From Bacillota bacterium (GTDB lineage: Bacteria; Bacillota; Clostridia; Oscillospirales; Oscillospiraceae), in contig JAQXVF010000047.1 of the NCBI GenBank assembly GCA_029224785.1, positions 1 through 60,705 of the forward strand: a stretch of DNA of 60,705 nt, read 5' to 3'. How positions within the stretch are numbered: the stretch's first letter is position 1; each line of letters starts with the position of its first letter. Of this stretch, positions 1-8,574 are shown in pieces. Made by a program: the position numbers and the translations under genes. The notes beneath the pieces were generated by a model. It had not been told where the DNA came from. It worked only from the letters and a program-made list of their open reading frames with translations, and searched no databases.

Positions 1-141
1 GATCTGCTTCCACCCGGTCTGCATCACGCCGTTTGCATCCATGTAGTACCATTTGCTGTTCACCTTCTGCCACCCGGTCAGGGCCACGCCGTTGCTGTCG
101 AAATAGTACCACTTGGCACTGATCTGCTTCCAGCCGGTGTA
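1..141. repeat. Left copy of 141-nt terminal direct repeat
   Basis: Positions 1-141 match 60565-60705 in the same orientation with a single difference (A at 118 against G at 60682). Both copies lie in the same reading phase of choline-binding-repeat coding sequence on the minus strand, including the unusual unit that begins with Tyr-Thr-Gly-Trp. Confidence 0.95.
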
Positions 142-1434
142 TTTCTGCCATACGCCGTTGGATCCGAAGTAGTACAGCTTGCCGCCTATTTTCTGCATAC
201 CGGTGCACATGGCGCCGTCGGTACCCAGATAGTACCACTTTCCGGAGATCTGCTTCCACCCGGTCTGCATGGCGCCGTCGGTGCCCAGATAGTACCACTT
301 GCCGGAAATCTGCTTCCAGCCGGTCTGCAGGATACCGGTGCTGTTAAAGTAATACCATTTGGCGGAGATCTTCTTCCACCCGGTGACGAGCTGGTTATCT
401 TCATAGTAGTACCACTTGCCGTCTTCCTTCTCCCAGCCGTCCTTCGGCGTGTAGGCGACCCAGGTCAGCGTTCCGCCGTAATCCTGCATGATATCCGCTG
501 TCCAGGTGCTGTTGCCTGCGGGGTAGTAAACCGTGGCAGTCACTCTCTCAAAGGTGTCGCGCAAAAAAGCAGGTGCGTCGCCCTCAAATCGTATCGAATT
601 CAACTTCCGGCATCCGCAAAATGCACTGTGCCCGATGGATTCCACCGTATCGGGAATTACCACCTGCTCAAGATACACTGCGTCTTCAAATGCAAACTGT
701 ACGATATTCGTCGTTCCGGAAATCACCCGGTATTTTATATCCTTCTTCCCCAGCGGATATTGCAGCAGGGAATCCTGTTGATACAGTACGCCATCCGAAG
801 AAAACAGGGCAAAATGAGAATCCGCAACACCAATTGCTTCCAGAGAAGAACAGCCTCTGAAAGGACTGTCGCCGCTGACAAAAACTCCGCCGGAATACCC
901 CTCAAAATACACATAGGTCAAGCCGGTATCCCAGGAGAAAACACCGCCATCCAAAAAACCAAGGGTGGACGGAATGGTAACGGAGGTGATGCATGGACAC
1001 CCTGCAAACGCTTCCTGCCCAAGGCTTTGAAGATTCTTCGGCAAGACAAAATTCTGAAGACGTTCGCAACAAAAGAACGAGAAGTTGCCTATTTTCTGAA
1101 TCGAATCGGTAAACTGGACAGCAGACAGGTTTTCACAGAGGTAAAAAGCGCTTGCGCCGACATAAGTAATCCCGTCCTCGAACACCACCGACTTGATCTG
1201 CAGTTTGTATTCTTCCCACGGACAGGGATGGTAATCGTAGGAGGGAGAATCGTCCAGGAAATCCCACATCCGCCCGGAGCCGCGGATGGTCATCTTTCCG
1301 TTGCTGTCCAGGGTCCAGGTCAGGTTCTCGCCGCAGATGCCGCTGGCCACGGTTTCCGCGTGAACCGCCGGCACAAACTGGCAGATCAGCACCAGCGCCA
1401 GAAGGAAAGCCGTCATTTTACGCAAAAATCTCAT
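1..1434 (-). CDS. Secreted LRR (BspA-like) protein with choline-binding-type repeats, 3' end missing
   Basis: Minus-strand reading frame open from 1434 to the left edge (478 codons seen, no stop). The start ATG follows AAAGGAGG at a normal distance. Residues 1-26 form a signal peptide (MRFLRK, then a hydrophobic stretch ending VHA before ET). The next ~280 residues carry BspA/Listeria-type leucine-rich signatures such as LTWTLDSNGKMTIRGSG and VIPDTVESIGHSAF. From about residue 325 there are aromatic cell-wall-binding repeats of the form TGWKQISGKWYYxxxDG, about eight units before the edge. Role inferred: extracellular protein held non-covalently on the envelope by the repeats, with the LRR part free for adhesion or ligand binding. 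Monocistronic by context, between the pyk terminator and the edge. The missing 3' part may be the fragment at the right edge of the window. Confidence 0.9.
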   Translation of the reverse strand, partial: MRFLRKMTAFLLALVLICQFVPAVHAETVASGICGENLTWTLDSNGKMTIRGSGRMWDFLDDSPSYDYHPCPWEEYKLQIKSVVFEDGITYVGASAFYLCENLSAVQFTDSIQKIGNFSFFCCERLQNFVLPKNLQSLGQEAFAGCPCITSVTIPSTLGFLDGGVFSWDTGLTYVYFEGYSGGVFVSGDSPFRGCSSLEAIGVADSHFALFSSDGVLYQQDSLLQYPLGKKDIKYRVISGTTNIVQFAFEDAVYLEQVVIPDTVESIGHSAFCGCRKLNSIRFEGDAPAFLRDTFERVTATVYYPAGNSTWTADIMQDYGGTLTWVAYTPKDGWEKEDGKWYYYEDNQLVTGWKKISAKWYYFNSTGILQTGWKQISGKWYYLGTDGAMQTGWKQISGKWYYLGTDGAMCTGMQKIGGKLYYFGSNGVWQKYTGWKQISAKWYYFDSNGVALTGWQKVNSKWYYMDANGVMQTGWKQI

Positions 1435-1576
1435 TTGCCAAACCTCCTTTTTTGTTATTTCATTTTAATGCTCCGCGGTACGGATGTCAAGCGGGAGTTC
1501 GTTCCGGCGAAAAGAGACGGCTGAAAAGCCGGTCATTGTGGGTCAGCCGCCAGACTGGCGCTGCGACACGATGAAA

Positions 1577-1602
1577 CCGGGCCAGGAATGCTCCCGGCCC
1601 GG
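1577..1602 (-). terminator. Putative pyk terminator hairpin
   Basis: Seven-base-pair GC stem (CCGGGCC at 1577-1583 with GGCCCGG at 1596-1602) about 20 nt beyond the pyk stop. On the minus strand it is followed only by a short T stretch. A better T run (CCTGTTTTT) follows it on the plus strand, so it may act in both directions. Confidence 0.45.
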
Positions 1603-1619
1603 CCTGTTTTTGTGTGTAT

Positions 1620-3032
1620 TCAGACGGTTTCGACTTTTATGGTGTTGGTGTTGCCGGACGCTCCGTTGATGGGGCCGCCGGTAAGCACCACGGTGTCGCC
1701 TGCCTTCAGACCCAGCACCCGTTTGGCGTGGGCAAGGGCATGATAGAACATCACATCCATGGAACTGAAGGTCTCCGACAGCACCGGCGTGACGCCCCAG
1801 CTCAGGCTCAGTTTCCGCCAGATCTTGGGGTCCGTGGTCATGCCCAGAATGTCCACCGGGCAGCGGAACCGGCTGACCATCCGGGCGGTCTTGCCGGACA
1901 CGGAGCATACCACGATGCCCTTGGCATTGACATCGATGGCCATGGCGCAGGTGGCGTGGGAGATGGCGTCCATGGTGTTTTTGATCTTGAATTCCGCGTG
2001 GTAGAACCGCTTCACATAGCTGGTCCGCTGCTCGGTGTATTCCGCAATCTGCGCCATGACGCTGACGGCCTGAACCGGGTATTTGCCGGCGGCGGATTCG
2101 CCGGAGAGCATGATGGCGGAGCTGCCGTCATACACGGCGTTTGCAACGTCCGAGATCTCTGCACGGGTGGGCCGGGGGTTTTGGATCATGGACTCCAGCA
2201 TTTCCGTGGCGGTGATGACCCGCTTGCCCAGCATACGGCACTTGCTGATGAGCTGCTTCTGAATGGCAGGAACCTCCACAAAGGGGATCTCCACGCCCAA
2301 ATCGCCCCGGGCGATCATGATGCCGTCGCAGACCTGGCAGATCTCCTCGATATTGTCCACGCCGGCACGGTTTTCGATCTTGGCAATGACGTCGATCTTT
2401 TCGCCGCCGTTTTCCCGAAGAAACTGCACCATTTCTTCCAGATTCTCCCGGGTGGAGACAAAGGAAGCGGCAACGAAGTCCACATCATTCCGGATGCCGA
2501 AAAGAAGGTCGGACTTGTCCTGCTCTGAAAGGAAGGGGCCGGTCATCACCTTGTTGGGGAAGGACATGCTTTTGCGGTTGCTCAGTTCGCCGCCTACCAC
2601 GACTTTACACTCCGCGTTGCAGCCCTGCAGGGCCACTACGTCAAATACCACCAGTCCGTTGTTCACCAGGATCCGGTCGCCCACGGACAGGTCATTGATA
2701 AGACCCTTGTAGTTGACGCTGACCCGGGTCTCGTCTCCCTCCACTTCCTCAGTGGTAAAGGTGAAGCAATCGCCCTCCTTCAGCGTGATCTTTCCGTCGC
2801 GGAAAGTCCGGATCCGGTATTCCGGACCCTTTGTATCCAGCATGATGGCAATGGGAAGATTCAGCTCCTCCCGAACCTGCTTGATCAGATCGATTTTCCG
2901 CTGCTGCTCCTCGTAAGTCCCGTGGGAGAAATTCAGTCTGGCCACGTTCATGCCGGCCAGGCACATCTGTTTCAGAGTTTCTGCGTTCTCCGATGCGGGG
3001 CCGATGGTGCAGATGATCTTGGTTTTTCTCAC
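1620..3032 (-). CDS. pyk: Pyruvate kinase
   Basis: Converts phosphoenolpyruvate and ADP to pyruvate and ATP, the last step of glycolysis, in the cytosol. 470 residues opening with the family N-terminus VRKTKIICTIGPAS. The substrate/metal-binding region MIARGDLGVEIP is present, as are the ISDVANAVYDGSSAIMLSGE region and a C-terminal domain ending in VLTGGP. The length fits the short form without the extra PEP-utiliser domain found in Bacillus Pyk. Start chosen at GTG (3032) because GGAGG lies just upstream. The frame stays open far upstream but that extension shows no kinase sequence. Transcribed alone, divergently from the AEC transporter gene. Confidence 0.96.
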   Translation of the reverse strand: MRKTKIICTIGPASENAETLKQMCLAGMNVARLNFSHGTYEEQQRKIDLIKQVREELNLPIAIMLDTKGPEYRIRTFRDGKITLKEGDCFTFTTEEVEGDETRVSVNYKGLINDLSVGDRILVNNGLVVFDVVALQGCNAECKVVVGGELSNRKSMSFPNKVMTGPFLSEQDKSDLLFGIRNDVDFVAASFVSTRENLEEMVQFLRENGGEKIDVIAKIENRAGVDNIEEICQVCDGIMIARGDLGVEIPFVEVPAIQKQLISKCRMLGKRVITATEMLESMIQNPRPTRAEISDVANAVYDGSSAIMLSGESAAGKYPVQAVSVMAQIAEYTEQRTSYVKRFYHAEFKIKNTMDAISHATCAMAIDVNAKGIVVCSVSGKTARMVSRFRCPVDILGMTTDPKIWRKLSLSWGVTPVLSETFSSMDVMFYHALAHAKRVLGLKAGDTVVLTGGPINGASGNTNTIKVETV

Positions 3033-3069
3033 AATTGATTCCTCCTGATGTTGTTGAAAATCCGGTATC

Positions 3070-3098
3070 AGTATACTATATTTTATCTGTAAGGTAAA
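3070..3098 (-). promoter_or_regulatory. Probable pyk promoter
   Basis: On the minus strand TTTACC (3093-3098), 17 nt, TATACT (3070-3075), about 40 nt upstream of the pyk GTG. It sits back to back with the promoter of the plus-strand AEC gene. Confidence 0.6.
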
Positions 3099-3128
3099 GA
3101 GGACATTTTGGGAAAATGTTTTTGTCTT

Positions 3129-3156
3129 TTGACAAATGGATGATCTGCGGTATAAT
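3129..3156 (+). promoter_or_regulatory. Sigma-A type promoter of the AEC transporter gene
   Basis: TTGACA (3129-3134), 16-nt spacer, TATAAT (3151-3156), 50 nt before the ATG. Both hexamers are exact consensus. Confidence 0.8.
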
Positions 3157-3206
3157 AGCAGGGACAGATCCCTCTGCCGCACAATGTCTTTCCGGAGGTC
3201 TATGCA

Positions 3207-4148
3207 ATGACTCAGCTTCCTTCCCTGCTGACGCTGCAGGGACAGCTTGCCCTGCTGATGCTCACCGGGGTCTTTATCCGAAAAGTGGGAATGGTGGATG
3301 AAAAGGGAAAACAATTCCTGACGGACCTGGTGATCAACCTGGTGCTTCCCTGCAACATCATCCAGTCTTTCCGGATCCCCTTTCACATGGATGTCCTTCG
3401 CAGTACCTTTTCGGTGCTTCTGATATCCCTGTTCCTTCAGATTGGCTGTGCTGCCGTCAGCCGGTTTGCCTACGGCCGTTATGCCCATGCGCGCCGGGCC
3501 GTAATGCAGTACGGCACCGTGTGCTCTAACTCCGGTTTTCTGGGAAATCCCATAGCGGAGGGGATCTTCGGAAGCGAAGGCCAGCTCCTGGCCTCCATCT
3601 TTCTGATTCCTCAGCGGATCGTCATGTGGTCCACCGGCATCGGGTATTTTATGGCAAATGACGGCCAGACAGATCCTGCGCAGAAGCGGGAACACCGGAA
3701 AGCGGTGCTGAAAAAGACGCTGACTCACCCCTGTATCCTGGCGGCAGCCATCGGAATGGTGATCATGCTGCTGCAGATCCCTTTGCCGGCCTTCCTCGGC
3801 AACACCATCAAGAGCTTCAGCAGCTGCAACACGGCCCTTTCCATGCTGCTGATCGGCATCATCATGGGCGGCAGCAGCTTCCGGCACCCCCTTGACCGGG
3901 ATGTGGTACTGTACTGCGTGATCCGGCTGCTGCTGATCCCCCTGGGATTGTGGATGGGCTGCCTTCTGTTCCGGATCAGCGCCCTGACTACCGGCGTGTC
4001 CGTGGTGCTGGCGGCGATGCCCATGGGTGGGACCACGGCCATCCTGGCAGCCAAATACGGCGCGGATGCCCCCTTTGCTGCCAAGTGTATCGCGGTCTCC
4101 ACGGTGCTGTCCCTGCTGACCACGCCGCTGTGGTGCCTGGTGCTGTAA
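3207..4148 (+). CDS. AEC family transporter (auxin efflux carrier-like permease)
   Basis: 313 residues, almost entirely hydrophobic with about ten predicted membrane helices, typical of the AEC/PF03547 family. Family features seen: an N-terminal block like LADLVINLVLPCNIIQ (here LTDLVINLVLPCNI), a mid-protein CSNSGFLGNPIAEGIFG segment, and a C-terminal TGVSVVLAAMPMGGTTAILA segment. Members export organic acids such as malate or malonate in bacteria; the substrate cannot be deduced here. Start ATG follows CCGGAGG. A hairpin at 4168-4200 separates it from the downstream oxidoreductase, so co-transcription is possible but not certain. Confidence 0.88.
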   Translation: MTQLPSLLTLQGQLALLMLTGVFIRKVGMVDEKGKQFLTDLVINLVLPCNIIQSFRIPFHMDVLRSTFSVLLISLFLQIGCAAVSRFAYGRYAHARRAVMQYGTVCSNSGFLGNPIAEGIFGSEGQLLASIFLIPQRIVMWSTGIGYFMANDGQTDPAQKREHRKAVLKKTLTHPCILAAAIGMVIMLLQIPLPAFLGNTIKSFSSCNTALSMLLIGIIMGGSSFRHPLDRDVVLYCVIRLLLIPLGLWMGCLLFRISALTTGVSVVLAAMPMGGTTAILAAKYGADAPFAAKCIAVSTVLSLLTTPLWCLVL

Positions 4149-4167
4149 GAGAGATCAAATCGATCCT

Positions 4168-4200
4168 CTGCCGCTGTTTCCTCCGGAAAAAAAGCGGCAG
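4168..4200 (+). terminator. Hairpin between AEC gene and oxidoreductase gene
   Basis: CTGCCGCT (4168-4175) pairs with AGCGGCAG (4193-4200) around a 17-nt loop. There is no T run after it, so it may be a weak terminator or processing site rather than a full stop. Confidence 0.35.
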
Positions 4201-4231
4201 AAACATACACAATGAAAAGGAGATGCTTCTT

Positions 4232-5203
4232 ATGGAAAAAATCAAGTGGGGACTATTGGGTACCGCCAAAATCGCCCGGCAATGCACCATTCCCGGAATG
4301 CTCCAGGCGGAAAACTGTGAACTGACCGCAGTGGCAGGCAGAAGTCTGGAAAAGGCACAGGCCTTTCAGCGGGAGTACGGCTTCCGGAAGGCCTACGGCA
4401 GCTATGAAGAGCTGCTGGCGGATCCGGAGATCCAGGCGGTTTACATCCCACTGCCCAATAACCTGCACCCGGAATGGTCCATCAAAGCCCTGCAGGCGAA
4501 AAAGCACGTGCTGTGCGAAAAGCCCTTGGCACCCACCGCTGCTCAGGCGGAAGCGATGATCCGGACGGCTGAGGAAAACGGCGTGTATCTCATGGAAGCG
4601 TTTGCCTATCTCCACAGCCCGCTGATCCGCGCCATCCGGGAGGAAATTGACAGCGGCGCCATCGGAAAGCTGAACTATATCGAAAGCGAGTTTTCCACCC
4701 CCGGCCATGACCCCTCCAACATCCGGATGCACAAGGACACCTGCGGCGGCAGCTTCTATGATCTGGGCTGCTACTGCACCAGCCTGATCCTGTGGATGTT
4801 CGGACAGGATCCGGAGTCTGTTCATGCAACGGCGGAATTCTCCGACCAGGGGATTGATACCATGGCTACCGGCTTTCTGAAGTTCCCGGGAGGGGGAAGG
4901 GGCGTGTTCACCTGCGGAATGGATCTGGCTCCTGGCAGGCGGATTGACAGAATGGCATTCTACGGCACCACAGGCAGCATCCTCACAGATGCCCAGTTCA
5001 ATCAGGACGGGGCTCTGCGCTATACCCTGCAGACCAAGGAGGGAACCGTGGAAAAGACCGTGGAGACGCCTCACAACTATGGATTGGAAGTGGAACAGCT
5101 CGGCCGCTGTGTCATGGGTCTGGAAACGCCCCATGTATCCAATGCGTTCTCTCTGCGCAACAGCAAAACCATGGACCGGATCCTGAAGGAAATGCAATAT
5201 TGA
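4232..5203 (+). CDS. Gfo/Idh/MocA family NAD(P)-dependent oxidoreductase
   Basis: 323 residues. The N-terminal Rossmann fold starts at WGLLGTAKIARQ. The EKPLAPT motif around residue 92 carries the conserved Lys of the family, and the C-terminal alpha/beta domain includes GGSFYDLGCYC. Such enzymes oxidise sugars, inositols or dihydrodiols or reduce their keto forms; the exact substrate is unknown. Start chosen at ATG 4232 because AAAGGAG lies 9 nt upstream. The frame is open further upstream but overlaps the AEC gene there. No carbohydrate genes flank it, so context adds little. Confidence 0.88.
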   Translation: MEKIKWGLLGTAKIARQCTIPGMLQAENCELTAVAGRSLEKAQAFQREYGFRKAYGSYEELLADPEIQAVYIPLPNNLHPEWSIKALQAKKHVLCEKPLAPTAAQAEAMIRTAEENGVYLMEAFAYLHSPLIRAIREEIDSGAIGKLNYIESEFSTPGHDPSNIRMHKDTCGGSFYDLGCYCTSLILWMFGQDPESVHATAEFSDQGIDTMATGFLKFPGGGRGVFTCGMDLAPGRRIDRMAFYGTTGSILTDAQFNQDGALRYTLQTKEGTVEKTVETPHNYGLEVEQLGRCVMGLETPHVSNAFSLRNSKTMDRILKEMQY

Positions 5204-5210
5204 CAATGTA

Positions 5211-5243
5211 CAAGACCCGGCAGGCAGCGCCTGCCGGGTCTTG
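5211..5243. terminator. Inverted repeat between convergent genes
   Basis: CAAGACCCGGCAGGC (5211-5225) and its exact complement (5229-5243) flank a 3-nt loop between the oxidoreductase stop and the dapF stop. The 15-bp stem is symmetrical and could terminate both strands; T runs are poor. Confidence 0.65.
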
Positions 5244-5260
5244 CGATACACAGGGACAGA

Positions 5261-6037
5261 TCAGATCTCATAGACCTGAAGCACCTCTGTGGGACCTTCC
5301 ATCAGCAAAGAGGTGATCTGGGAGCCGGTGCCCGAAACCTGAAATTTCAGGGTTCCGCCTTCATTTTCCAGGGTGATTTTCCCGGAGGGCAGCTTTCCGG
5401 CGGCAAACAGGACGGAACTGATAGAGCCGCATCCGGTGCCGCAGGCAAGAGTGTACCCCTCCACGCCCCGCTCATAGGTCAGGACGCGAAGTCGGTCCGG
5501 TGCGATCCAGGTGTAGAAATTGACGTTTGCGCCCTTGGGAAAGGCGGGGTGGTGCCGAAGCTGCAGGGCCCGGGGCAGAAGTGCCTCTTTTTGATCCCAG
5601 CTCAGATCCGGAACCTCGGTGACGGCATGGGGAACGCCGGGATTTCCCAGCTCCACATAGGCGACCCCGGGCAGGCGCTCCGGATCCAGTACACCCGGAT
5701 TGTTCAGCCGAACCTGATACTGGGTCTGACTGATCCGGTGACCGTAGACGATGCCGGCATCGGTCTCCAGGGTCATGGTCTCCTGGGCAATGCCGTGCTC
5801 ATAGGCAAAACGGCAGATGCACCGGCTGCCGTTTCCGCACATTTCCCCCCGGGAACCGTCGGAATTGTAAAAATGGAGGCGGAAATCGGCAACCCCGGAT
5901 TCATCCACGGCCATAAAGCCGTCCGCTCCGGAAAGTTTACATAACTGAACAGCGGTCCGGGAGAAGTCCATCTCCCGTCCCCGGGCATCCACGACCATGA
6001 AGTCGTTGCCCGCTCCGCTCATGTGCCAGCATTCCAT
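5261..6037 (-). CDS. dapF: Diaminopimelate epimerase
   Basis: Interconverts LL- and meso-diaminopimelate, giving the peptidoglycan cross-linking residue and the lysine precursor. 258 residues. Both catalytic cysteines are visible: one in MCGNGSRCICRF (general base, about residue 76) and one in LACGTGCGS (about residue 210). The N-terminal SGAGNDFMVVD is typical. Last gene of dapA-dapB-dapF, starting one base after the dapB stop with its own GAGGAAC ribosome site. The length is slightly short of the usual 270-280 but no domain is missing. Confidence 0.96.
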   Translation of the reverse strand: MECWHMSGAGNDFMVVDARGREMDFSRTAVQLCKLSGADGFMAVDESGVADFRLHFYNSDGSRGEMCGNGSRCICRFAYEHGIAQETMTLETDAGIVYGHRISQTQYQVRLNNPGVLDPERLPGVAYVELGNPGVPHAVTEVPDLSWDQKEALLPRALQLRHHPAFPKGANVNFYTWIAPDRLRVLTYERGVEGYTLACGTGCGSISSVLFAAGKLPSGKITLENEGGTLKFQVSGTGSQITSLLMEGPTEVLQVYEI

Positions 6038-6038
6038 G

Positions 6039-6764
6039 TTATCGTTCCTCCACCAGGTCGTTCATGTCGTACAGCCCCACAGGCTTTCCCAGCAGGAACC
6101 GGGCAGCATCCACGGCACCCTCCGCCATCATTTCCCGGCTGAAGGCCTCATGCCGCAGGGTCAGCGCCTGGGTAGGAGTGCAGATATGCACCTCGTGGAT
6201 GCCAACGATGCCGCCCATGCGCAGGGAGGAGATCCCGATCTCGTTTTGGGAGCGCTTTCCCTCTCCGGACCGGCCGCAGTGCTCCGTGGCCTCCGGACGA
6301 ACCTGGGCAATGGAATCGAACAGCAGGTGGGCAGTGCCGCTGGGGGCATCCACTTTCCGGTTGTGGTGTACTTCCACGATCTCAATGTCCGCTTCCGGGA
6401 AGAAAGCGGCAGCCTGCTTTGCCAGACGGCACAGCACCGCAATGCCCAGGCTCATGGTTCCGGAGAAAAACACGGGGATCTTCTCCGAGGCCCGGGCAAT
6501 GAGAGCACGCTCCTGGGCCGTGTGACCGGTGGTGCCGATCACAGCCGCACAGCGGTGCTCCACGGCATACTCCAGCAGGGAGGAGACGGCGGTGTGATGG
6601 GAAAAGTCCAGGATGATATCGGCGCCAACCGAACCAAGCTGCTGAAAGCTGGTGGGGACGCCATTGGCACCGTCAATACTGACCTTGCCCACTACCTCAT
6701 CCTTCAGAAGATTGCACAGCAGTGTGCCCATGGCGCCGTTTGCGCCGCAGATAATCGCTTTCAT
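6039..6764 (-). CDS. dapB: 4-hydroxy-tetrahydrodipicolinate reductase
   Basis: NAD(P)H-dependent reduction of the DapA product to tetrahydrodipicolinate. 241 residues. The N-terminal dinucleotide-binding loop GANGAMGTLL, the catalytic signature EVHHNRKVDAPSGTA (His pair, Lys and substrate-binding loop) and a C-terminal EVHICTPTQALTLRHEA-like segment are all present. The start overlaps the dapA stop by 4 nt (ATGA), so translation is likely coupled. Middle gene of the dapABF operon. Confidence 0.96.
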   Translation of the reverse strand: MKAIICGANGAMGTLLCNLLKDEVVGKVSIDGANGVPTSFQQLGSVGADIILDFSHHTAVSSLLEYAVEHRCAAVIGTTGHTAQERALIARASEKIPVFFSGTMSLGIAVLCRLAKQAAAFFPEADIEIVEVHHNRKVDAPSGTAHLLFDSIAQVRPEATEHCGRSGEGKRSQNEIGISSLRMGGIVGIHEVHICTPTQALTLRHEAFSREMMAEGAVDAARFLLGKPVGLYDMNDLVEER

Positions 6765-7651
6765 CCGATGTTGACCCCCAGATTCCGCATGATTTCAAAC
6801 AGCTTGTCCCGTCCCGGCTGCTCCATGGGGGTCAGCGGGAGACGGATATGTTCTTCTCCGAAGCCCATGGCAGAGACGGCTGCCTTGGCGGGAATGGGGT
6901 TGACCTCCAGGAAGAGGGCCTTGTTCAGAGGCACCAGACGGCGCTGCAGCTCCCCGGCTCCGACCACATCCCCCCGAAGGAAACGGTTCGTCATTTCCTT
7001 TACCAATCCGGGAACCACATTGGATGCCACACTGATGCAGCCCTTGGCGCCGACGGCCATCATGGGAACGGTGATGGCATCATCGCCGGAGTAGATATCC
7101 AGCTTGTCCAGGCAGAGAGAGGCCAGCTCCGTCACCTGGGCAAGGCTGCCGCAGGCCTCCTTGATGGCGGTGATGTTGGGGTGCTCCGCCAGCCTGGCGG
7201 CAGTGGCAGGCAGCAGATTGCAGCCGGTGCGGGAGGGCACATTGTACAGGATCACGGGCTTATCCGATGCGTCTGCCACGGCGGTAAAGTGGGCGATCAG
7301 GCCGTTCTGCGTTGCCTTGTTGTAGTACGGAGTGACCACCAGTACTGCATCCGCGCCCACATCACAGGCCTGACGGGTGTACTCCAGCACATGCTTTGTA
7401 TCGTTGGTGCCGGTGCCGGCAATGACGGGAACCCGGCCGTTTCCCCGGCGGACCGTCTGGGCAATGACCTCCGTCCGTTCTTCCGGAGTGAGGGTGGCGC
7501 TTTCGCCGGTGGTGCCCACGGCAACCAGAGCGTCGATGCCGGCCTCCAACTGAAAATCAATCAAACGGGCAAGGGCGTCATAGTCCACACCGGTGGATGT
7601 CATGGGTGTGACCAAGGCGGTAGCAGTGCCCTGATAAATGGTCTTTTTCAT
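6761..7651 (-). CDS. dapA: 4-hydroxy-tetrahydrodipicolinate synthase
   Basis: Condenses pyruvate with aspartate semialdehyde, the first committed lysine/DAP step. 296 residues, a TIM-barrel aldolase of the DapA family. Seen: GTATALVTPM, the AVGTTGESATLTPEE signature, YNVPSRTG with the catalytic Tyr, and the Schiff-base Lys in ITAIKEACG (about residue 163). First gene of the operon, with GGAGG before its ATG. No lysine riboswitch can be fitted into the short leader. Confidence 0.97.
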   Translation of the reverse strand: MKKTIYQGTATALVTPMTSTGVDYDALARLIDFQLEAGIDALVAVGTTGESATLTPEERTEVIAQTVRRGNGRVPVIAGTGTNDTKHVLEYTRQACDVGADAVLVVTPYYNKATQNGLIAHFTAVADASDKPVILYNVPSRTGCNLLPATAARLAEHPNITAIKEACGSLAQVTELASLCLDKLDIYSGDDAITVPMMAVGAKGCISVASNVVPGLVKEMTNRFLRGDVVGAGELQRRLVPLNKALFLEVNPIPAKAAVSAMGFGEEHIRLPLTPMEQPGRDKLFEIMRNLGVNIG

Positions 7652-7684
7652 GGGAAAACCTCCATGCTATATGTTGCTTTTGCT

Positions 7685-7714
7685 ATTGTAACATATCTTC
7701 GAGGGAAAAGGCAA
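7685..7714 (-). promoter_or_regulatory. Probable promoter of dapABF
   Basis: Minus-strand TTGCCT (7709-7714), 18 nt, TACAAT (7685-7690), 34 nt upstream of the dapA ATG. Confidence 0.55.
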
Positions 7715-7720
7715 CTTTTT

Positions 7721-8374
7721 TTACACAATGGGGCGCATTGTGTCGAAAAAGTCGAACAGGGGACGGGTGCCAGCCCAGAAGGCGCCTACCCGGTCGGCAA
7801 GCTCCGGTTCAAAAATCCCGGGGCCAACCGGCTCCTGACGGAAGCAGGAGACATTGGTTTTCCAGGAGAAGAATGGCAAAAGATCCGGGTTTTCACATGG
7901 CTTGGGCCGTTTGTAGCAGTCTGCGGTGACCTTTTCGCCGGTGGCCCGCTCCGTGGCTTCCAGGGCGGAGAGGAAGGCATCCGGGTCTGCGGAGACGGTT
8001 TTTCGGAACAGCTCCATTTGAGCAGGTTCGGGCCTCCAAAGGGAAAGGCCGTATTCCACCCCTTCAGGACGGATGGAAAAGTACAGGTTGGGGACCCGGT
8101 ACCATTCTTCCGTTCTGGGCCGCAGGGAGAGCCAAAGGCTGTCCCGGTAGGGGAGGTCATAGTGCATCCGGGTGTCCCGCAGGATCCGGCAGACCTTCAT
8201 GATCAGGTTGGGATTCTGACAATAGGGGGCATACAGCGCCTGCGCCATGGCCTTCAGCGGATTGTTCAGTTCCCGGGTATATTCTTGTTTGTGGTCGGCA
8301 AACCACTCGCGGTTGTTGTTGAACCGGATGCCCCAGAGAAAGTCGATTGCCTGGGGACGAAAGCCTTCAAACAT
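7721..8374 (-). CDS. DUF2461 domain-containing protein
   Basis: 217 residues matching the DUF2461 family pattern: FLWGIRFNNNREWF near the N-terminus, then an RDTRM...PYRDSLWLSL block and a YFSIRPEG segment. The biochemical role of the family is not established. Cytosolic by composition, with no signal peptide or membrane helix. Monocistronic: its own promoter lies upstream and the dapA promoter begins just after its stop. AAAGGAG precedes the ATG. Confidence 0.85.
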   Translation of the reverse strand: MFEGFRPQAIDFLWGIRFNNNREWFADHKQEYTRELNNPLKAMAQALYAPYCQNPNLIMKVCRILRDTRMHYDLPYRDSLWLSLRPRTEEWYRVPNLYFSIRPEGVEYGLSLWRPEPAQMELFRKTVSADPDAFLSALEATERATGEKVTADCYKRPKPCENPDLLPFFSWKTNVSCFRQEPVGPGIFEPELADRVGAFWAGTRPLFDFFDTMRPIV

Positions 8375-8430
8375 GGAAATGCTCCTTTCGCCGATGTGTT
8401 CTGAAAGTATTTTGGGGGAATATATCGTTT

Positions 8431-8459
8431 ATCATATCCTTTTTTCGTCCAAATTGCAA
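8431..8459 (-). promoter_or_regulatory. Promoter of the DUF2461 gene
   Basis: Minus-strand TTGCAA (8454-8459), 17 nt, TATGAT (8431-8436), about 57 nt before the start codon. Confidence 0.65.
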
Positions 8460-8574
8460 TCTTTCCGTGCGTATTTCCGGAATGGTGACGGAGAACGAAT
8501 AAGCAAAAACAGGGCGGAAAGACAACTTTGATTATCGATATATAATTATTTTTTCTGCCTAACCGCAAAATATC

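Noticed and set aside
1-420. Regular short repeats resembling a CRISPR array
   Set aside because: Units are about 60 nt, translate in one frame as TGWKQISGKWYY repeats, and there are no unique spacers or cas genes.
3033-3887. N-terminal extension of pyruvate kinase upstream of 3032
   Set aside because: The extension overlaps the AEC gene antisense, shows no kinase sequence, and the GTG at 3032 has its own GGAGG and promoter.
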